From: Scatomonas sp963661545
GTDB lineage: Bacteria; Bacillota; Clostridia; Lachnospirales; Lachnospiraceae
Assembly (NCBI GenBank): GCA_963661545.1
Contig: CAVLCU010000001.1
Span: forward strand, 1-64,000
Direction: 5' to 3'
DNA: 64,000 nt
A program made the position numbers and the translations under genes. Below are positions 59,701 to 64,000 of this stretch, one piece after another; the stretch's first letter is position 1; each line of letters starts with the position of its first letter. The notes under the pieces are model-generated. The model saw only the letters and a list, made by a program, of their open reading frames with translations. It had not been told where the DNA came from and did no database searches.

Positions 59701-61325
59701 CTTCCCCAGTCAGCGCTGACATTTGTGACATCCGACCAGATTCCCTTGCCCACGGTTCCGGAATAGAAGGCCAGATAGGAATCATCTTCCAGACTGGTGG
59801 GGGCATCTCCTTCCATGTATACATAGACATACATGTCGTCATTGATGGCGATGATCCTCCGGTTGCTGACTCTGGCGCTGGACCCCTCATGCTCCTCAAT
59901 ATAATCATAGATGGGCTGATACTTGCTGTCATTGGCCGAGACCAGGGTGATGGTATCATCCAGGTCATAGCCCTCGGGCCAGACAAAGGTTCCGGATATC
60001 TTGCGGACATCCGCTTTTTTCCAATCCTGGGTTCCACTGGGCCAGTGATTCCAGGTCGCCGCGCTGATTCCCTCCCCGCCCACAGTGCTTTTATTGGAAT
60101 ATTGGCTTGCGGTATTATAATCCCATACCGTCATGGAAGAATCCGTATCCAGGTTCAAAACATCCCCATCCGACCAGCTGATGGTCTGGTAATCCCCGGT
60201 TCCCCCCTGGTCGATATATTGCAGATCCCTTACCAGCTTCCCGTTGGTCCCCTGGCTATAGGTGACATTGTATTTTGGCTCCAGGGTTCGTGACCAGGTG
60301 ATCTCCGGATAGACAGCCGTAACTGCCTTCAGGGCATCCCTGGCTGCCTTCAGGGCTGTCATAGTGGTCAGACCAGCCACTGCCTCCTCCTGGCTGGCAT
60401 AGGTTTCCACTCTCTCGTAGGCCGTCTGAGCCTTCTCCCGGGCAGTCACAAAATCCGCCCAGCTACTTACCGAATAATCATCCCGGTTCAAAGCCTGGGA
60501 CTCCGTCAGCAGGCTAGCCGCCGCTTCCGTCCACTCGATCCCATAAACCGTCCCGGCAGGCTCCGTGGTTTGATGGAAGAGGTAGAGGTCACTGCGGTTT
60601 CCGTAGCTAGACGAATAGCTGTTCTCTTGGCTGCTATAGACCAGATAATAGGAGGCCTGAGATGCCATATACGTTGCTCCAATCTGAACAGAGCTTTCTC
60701 CCGTAATGCTCACGGGATAATAGGTATAAAAAGTGGAATTTCCTGTCGTAATCTGTCCAGCATACGGATAGAGGTAGGTTCCATCCTGGTCCTTCAGATA
60801 ATAATAAGTGCCGTTTGCCTCCAGGGTGAACTCTGCCGTCTCCTGGCTTGTCCGGATCTTGCCATCGGTAATGGTTACCGGGGCACTCCCCCCGGTCTTG
60901 GTCAGGGCATAGGCATCTCCGCTGTTGGAGCTGAGGATCAGGTACTTGTCCCCTGCCACGATTCCCCCGGCTCCATTGGCCACCAGGTCATAATAGGTTT
61001 CCCCGCTGCCGCTGGTCTGGGTCACCCTGCCATATTCTGTCACTGTCCCCCCATCATCGGGATGATCTCCCCCGTCTTGCCCCCCTGCATCCACAGAGGC
61101 GGTCTGCAGGCTGCCGTCACTGCCTACAATCGTATATTCATATCCCTTTTCCGGGTCTGCGGTGGTATCCGTGTAGGTGCCCCCCTCCACCGTTCCCAGC
61201 AGTTCCCCATATCCCTGGTCGCCCTGGTCTGTCCTGTCTGCCAAGGCACTGACAGGCAGGAGGGAAAGCACCATGCAGATCGACAGCAGGAAGGACCATA
61301 TTCTACTCTTTTTCATATCCTCCAC
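56766..61325 (-). CDS. 1519-residue secreted multidomain protein
   Basis: A signal peptide (IWSFLLSICMVLSLLPVSALA) is followed by an uncharacterised N-terminal domain, a FIVAR-like helical module (LNRDDYSVSSWADFVTAREK), a central domain rich in Trp and Tyr with aromatic repeats, and C-terminal Ig-like modules (HVTVKLPG; SYTYVVTAYDREGKA). No TGD anchor or membrane helix is at the C-terminus, so it is secreted or held by other means. Start uncertain: GTG at 61325 or ATG at 61316. It is downstream of the fucosidase-like gene (75 bp) and 23 bp upstream of the small peptide gene. Confidence 0.7.
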   Translation of the reverse strand: MEDMKKSRIWSFLLSICMVLSLLPVSALADRTDQGDQGYGELLGTVEGGTYTDTTADPEKGYEYTIVGSDGSLQTASVDAGGQDGGDHPDDGGTVTEYGRVTQTSGSGETYYDLVANGAGGIVAGDKYLILSSNSGDAYALTKTGGSAPVTITDGKIRTSQETAEFTLEANGTYYYLKDQDGTYLYPYAGQITTGNSTFYTYYPVSITGESSVQIGATYMASQASYYLVYSSQENSYSSSYGNRSDLYLFHQTTEPAGTVYGIEWTEAAASLLTESQALNRDDYSVSSWADFVTAREKAQTAYERVETYASQEEAVAGLTTMTALKAARDALKAVTAVYPEITWSRTLEPKYNVTYSQGTNGKLVRDLQYIDQGGTGDYQTISWSDGDVLNLDTDSSMTVWDYNTASQYSNKSTVGGEGISAATWNHWPSGTQDWKKADVRKISGTFVWPEGYDLDDTITLVSANDSKYQPIYDYIEEHEGSSARVSNRRIIAINDDMYVYVYMEGDAPTSLEDDSYLAFYSGTVGKGIWSDVTNVSADWGRTVPASYHGTYATRAFYGVYPNQAVTKEGVVAIPNASYLNHTDGWYVSADGATISTVLKNHYGNQSLAGKRIHMDIYCFDNSINGGMDELKLKLTKTSQQTATVQVKYYLDTLEEGNLLDTSFITGVPVGTQISLAEGYEVNNLNYKKAEAIQTAGNTNVSDGVQQGTLPYTVVEGDNVIQVLYTTLDRQAIRIVADSDIQPYDGSEKTVPGFAIYMGTEKLTRREDGTYLTTDGNGIIQNVIFTTARGINPGIYDNGISYSSTVLVKDSQGNDISNTYRITTTSGKLTITYEPQALTYTYDFGIGNRYEGVLAGTNQVEKQAAGVTLEGNPPDVLLDRQANAVTYTPAEVNTGRRANLTLTFAGNYKVNKAITFLPETNVLYEENLVSTPGETSAWVPTGEAESQTEGAESRQVADHEIPYGYSEAYAEDTGFSLGSAKKAVLSLETATDEAAFTFTGTGFDLISECGTNTGLLVVGLKNAQGEVVQGYLVDTYFRGDDSLVTGSGILDYQVPVVRKQGLPYGTYRVTVKGYLTAGSGAAQGSGTENDISPASQGGSGSKAKTAGFLQAENLLYADEASEASPATSQEISQGSSQETSSVSPEAILTAAGMEEYLEAGVEVSFMDDNSLLNGGSGPDLGQRTEEETDSGETQEKTSRGFFSRFSSFFRSLFAASTRTASEGAGNAEIAVYIDAFRVYQPLENEESYESAEQGTSYYSLFDFLKTTINELEEDGIIENAAVYIEYEGSTGTADIANYKQQGPQNEVYLAPGATIAFGLVGYQAGDTVQVSAKQLGEGTVTSSIEGLASTATEMYYPVEVTQDETGQLGMDYVVITNEADSTGILSLSGLKVSSHIRPVASGNLGEQVVKLVEQAGNAFQPEKLEVSLPASTKINRSYTLKVTTSKDVDHVTVKLPGQEEPVTLTPTNKKAADAGKVKDYSFSKSFKQTQAGSYTYVVTAYDREGKASQPISVTIQAAT

Positions 61326-61400
61326 TCATCCTTTCTTCCAAAACCTATACGTCTCTGTCACCCTTCTTGTCTTTACCCCGGTGGTCATCTTGCTGCCTGC

Positions 61401-64000
61401 TTATTTCTCCCGTCGGTAAATCTGATAGGTAACCCCTTCTGTGGCCTCCCATACCAGGTTCACCATTCCCTCCTGGTCTCTGGAGGCAGAGGCCGTCTGA
61501 TCCGGCAGGATGGGCTCTGTCTGTCCCCGGCTGATCTGGTAGGACGCCCCGGCTGTCGTATCAAAGGTAAAGATCCCATTTTCCCCACGGACCTCCACAG
61601 CCTCCCCATTGCAGGTTACGGAAATATTCTCCCAGCCCGTCTTCAGGGAGCAGGTTCCCCCATTGCGGGAGACTATGTCAAGACTAATCAGCCCAAGGTT
61701 CTCCCAGTCGGCGCTGACCTCAAATCCCCCTTTCGCCAAAAGGCCCCGGAAGGAGCCGGAGGACCAGGCAGAAGGAAGGGCAGGCAGGACTTCGATATAA
61801 CCCATATTGGACTGCAGGAGCATCTCCCCGAAGGCTGCGGAATAACCGTAGTTGGCATCAATCTGGAAGGCCTTGCCGTCCCCGCCGTAACCGCCATAGT
61901 CATGGTAGCCCCAGAGATTCTTCATCACACCATGGTTCAATACCGAAGACAGGTAATCATAGGCATTGTCCCCATCTCCCAGGGCTGCCCAGGTACAGGC
62001 CCGCTGAGCCAGGCTCCAGCCGCTGACGGTATTCTTTCCCCGAAGGTTCAGGGTATTGACAGCCGCTGCCTTATCCGTTTCATAATCCCCGCTGATGGAA
62101 CCCAACATACTGCCGGGGAAGATGCCCAGCATCTGGGAGATATGGCGGTGACTGGGATCGTCCTGATTATAGCCATTGACATAATCATTTTCATCATACC
62201 ATTCCCTGATATAGGAAGAACCGGAGGACACCCCATTGCGGGAGCTGCCGGTGGTTCCCAGGAAGCTGGTATAGAGCCTGCTGCGGGTATCCTCCATAGC
62301 CTGAATGACCCCCCTGTCTTGATTCAAGGCTCGGGCTGCTTCTATGGTATCGGTATAGAGCTGCCAGATCAGGGACTGCTCGTAGGTATTGCCGTAGGTC
62401 ATGCCCCCGATCTCCGGAGAGATGGACAGAGGGAAGACCAGCTTCCCATCCTTTTCCTCCAGCAGCTGGTCATACATGGCCACCTGCTTCTCCAGCAGGG
62501 GATAGAGGGTTTCCTCCAGATATTGCCGGTCCCCGGTATATTGGTAATAATCGTAGCAGGTTTGCAAGAGCCAGGTAGCGGCCGAGGGGGACCAGCCCCA
62601 GGAATAAGACCAGCCGGGGCAGGTATATCCATAGGGGGTATTCTGGGTATGCATCATCATGCCCCAGCTGGCATCCGTATAAGCCTGCACCGTCCGGTTG
62701 CCAGGCTCATACATGGCCTCCATATATTGACACAAGGGCTTGAGGCAGGAGGCCAGGTTGCCGGTTCCCGCCAGCCAATAGTTCATCTCCAGGTTGATGT
62801 TGGTATGGATATCCGAATACCAGGGGGCCTGGTTATTGTTATTCCAGATGCCCTGCAAGGTGGTGGGCAATTGGCTGTTCTCCCGGCTGCCGCTGATGAG
62901 AAGATAGCGGCCGTATTGGTATTGCAGGGTCTCCAGATATCGTTTCTCCCCATCCGAGGCTGTGGAACGGGAGTAGCTGGTCAGGAGGGCATCCGTAGTC
63001 TGATCACTGCTGCCTCCCAGATCCACCCAGGCTCCCTCATAGAGGCTCTTATAATCCGCCTGGTGATCCGCCAGCACCTGGTCATAACCCTTGCTGAGAG
63101 CCCCATCCAGGACAGCCCTCACCCGGGCCTTCAGCTGGTCGGCACTCTCCCCCGTCCGGTAGTAATATTCTTCCCCTCCCTCCGGGTTGGAAAAGCTGGT
63201 GGAATAATCGGTAGCCGCCGTTACATAGACCGTTACCCCGGTAGCCTGACTGACCTGAATGCCAGTGCCGGAGACAGTAAGGCTTCCATCCTCCGCCACC
63301 ACGGCCAGCTGGGTATTGTGGAGCAGGCCGTTATTGGAGACACTTCCCTCGCAATTCATATAAGCCACCGGACTTTGATCCCCCTCCGTCCAGGCGGAAA
63401 TGCTGCCATTTTGCTTACTGGTCAGGGAAAGGGTAAAGGACAGGCTGTCACCGGTCAGACGTGCCACAATGACATTGTCCGGATTACTGGCAAAATAGGT
63501 CCGACTGTAACCCCTGTCGGAGACCGAAGCCAATCCCTCCTCCAGATCCAGATCCCGGACATAAGCATCCGTCTTACCGCTTCCCCCGCCGGTAAATTGA
63601 AAATACAAGTCCCCCAAAGCCTGGTAGCCCTCATAATAACCGGTGGAGACTCCCTGAAGCTTAGCAGCATTCACACTCCCCCCATTCAAGATGGTGGACA
63701 CCATGCTATTCCAGTCTTCATCGGTAATCCCGGCATTGCCTCCCATATTGCTGCTGTCGTAATTGCCCCCGGACCAGAGGGTCTCCTCGTTGAGGGTCAG
63801 ATGCTCCTGCTCCACCTCCCCGTAGATATTAGCCCCCAGGCGCCCATTTCCGATGGGCAGGGTAGCACTTTGCCAAATGCCATTGGAATTCCACCAGGCC
63901 GAGGCAGTCTGGCTGGCAGGCTCATCGTACCAAAGCCGCATTCTGCTGCTGGTCTGGGCATCCGTCCTTATCGGCTGCCCCGGCAGGGAAGAGACCACCG
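61401..64000 (-). CDS. GH95-like alpha-fucosidase, N-terminus outside the window
   Basis: At least 865 residues with the GH95 signatures LPIGNGRLGANIYG, TLNEETLWSGG, YQALGDLYF, LQGIWNNNNQAPWYSDIH, the catalytic barrel with TPYGYTCPGWSYSWGWSPSA and HISQMLGIFPGSM. GH95 enzymes remove alpha-L-fucose or related sugars from host glycans. The C-terminal tail adds a small sheet domain (EGMVNLVWEATEGVTYQIY). The frame stays open to the window end, so the real start and any signal peptide lie to the right. Fucosylated mucin or milk glycans are plausible substrates. Confidence 0.87.
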   Translation of the reverse strand, partial: VVSSLPGQPIRTDAQTSSRMRLWYDEPASQTASAWWNSNGIWQSATLPIGNGRLGANIYGEVEQEHLTLNEETLWSGGNYDSSNMGGNAGITDEDWNSMVSTILNGGSVNAAKLQGVSTGYYEGYQALGDLYFQFTGGGSGKTDAYVRDLDLEEGLASVSDRGYSRTYFASNPDNVIVARLTGDSLSFTLSLTSKQNGSISAWTEGDQSPVAYMNCEGSVSNNGLLHNTQLAVVAEDGSLTVSGTGIQVSQATGVTVYVTAATDYSTSFSNPEGGEEYYYRTGESADQLKARVRAVLDGALSKGYDQVLADHQADYKSLYEGAWVDLGGSSDQTTDALLTSYSRSTASDGEKRYLETLQYQYGRYLLISGSRENSQLPTTLQGIWNNNNQAPWYSDIHTNINLEMNYWLAGTGNLASCLKPLCQYMEAMYEPGNRTVQAYTDASWGMMMHTQNTPYGYTCPGWSYSWGWSPSAATWLLQTCYDYYQYTGDRQYLEETLYPLLEKQVAMYDQLLEEKDGKLVFPLSISPEIGGMTYGNTYEQSLIWQLYTDTIEAARALNQDRGVIQAMEDTRSRLYTSFLGTTGSSRNGVSSGSSYIREWYDENDYVNGYNQDDPSHRHISQMLGIFPGSMLGSISGDYETDKAAAVNTLNLRGKNTVSGWSLAQRACTWAALGDGDNAYDYLSSVLNHGVMKNLWGYHDYGGYGGDGKAFQIDANYGYSAAFGEMLLQSNMGYIEVLPALPSAWSSGSFRGLLAKGGFEVSADWENLGLISLDIVSRNGGTCSLKTGWENISVTCNGEAVEVRGENGIFTFDTTAGASYQISRGQTEPILPDQTASASRDQEGMVNLVWEATEGVTYQIYRREK

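Noticed and set aside
1..64000. tRNA, rRNA, transposase, integrase or phage genes
   Set aside because: No cloverleaf, rRNA block, transposase or integrase motif was seen in reading both strands, though a tRNA scan was not run.

Overview
The window looks like a chromosome segment from a monoderm Clostridia bacterium of the Lachnospiraceae type. Pointers are the holB-ricT-tRNA methyltransferase-rsmI string, the hpf-secA-prfB string, a SAM-I riboswitch ahead of metK, a Tad pilus locus with DUF6382/FHA and DUF5702 proteins, and secreted proteins ending in a TGD-type cell-wall anchor instead of outer-membrane features. The species cannot be named from the sequence alone. Almost everything is on the minus strand. 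The plus strand carries only an ABC fragment, an MFS permease, metK, murG and traX.

Layout. 1-4.9 kb: the end of an ABC ATPase, then hpf, secA and prfB (minus), with prfB needing a programmed +1 frameshift. 4.9-10.7 kb: an FtsX-type ABC permease with a very long coiled coil, its ATPase, and a divergent OFA-family MFS permease. 10.8-14.6 kb: housekeeping operon holB, ricT, trmN6-like, rsmI. 14.8-23.3 kb: two large secreted lipase-fold wall proteins. 23.4-26.3 kb: histidine kinase, response regulator and a guanylate-kinase-like protein in one operon. 26.4-28.2 kb: metK under a SAM-I riboswitch with a readable antiterminator/terminator switch. 28.2-33.2 kb: a beta-CASP MBL protein, murG, then rhomboid, HIT and an ECF sigma factor transcribed behind a roughly 205-bp hairpin-rich element. 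33.2-42.9 kb: a Tad/Flp pilus locus, including a 55-residue Flp pilin. 43.2-47.4 kb: PucR regulator, PreA-type dihydropyrimidine dehydrogenase and an Nramp-fold permease lacking the metal motifs. 47.5-53.2 kb: traX, glgB, tatD, metG. 53.3-64 kb: a GH95-like fucosidase, a 1519-residue secreted protein, then a compact cassette of small Cys-containing peptide, HPr-kinase-like protein, SPASM radical SAM enzyme and KamA-family radical SAM enzyme.

The best candidate for an undescribed system is that last cassette (53321-56742). Its four genes are packed with overlapping stop and start codons and look like a RiPP (ribosomally made, modified peptide) pathway in which a KamA-type enzyme and an HprK-like kinase join a SPASM maturase. 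Second is the structured, promoter-driven element at 32985-33224. Third is the PucR/PreA/Nramp-like catabolic cluster, which carries a 22-bp-spaced direct repeat that could be an operator. Intergenic regions also carry a small dispersed repeat family (copies near 4.3, 9.2 and 14.7 kb) and a 30-bp tandem repeat. All functional assignments are by reading motifs; no database search was run.
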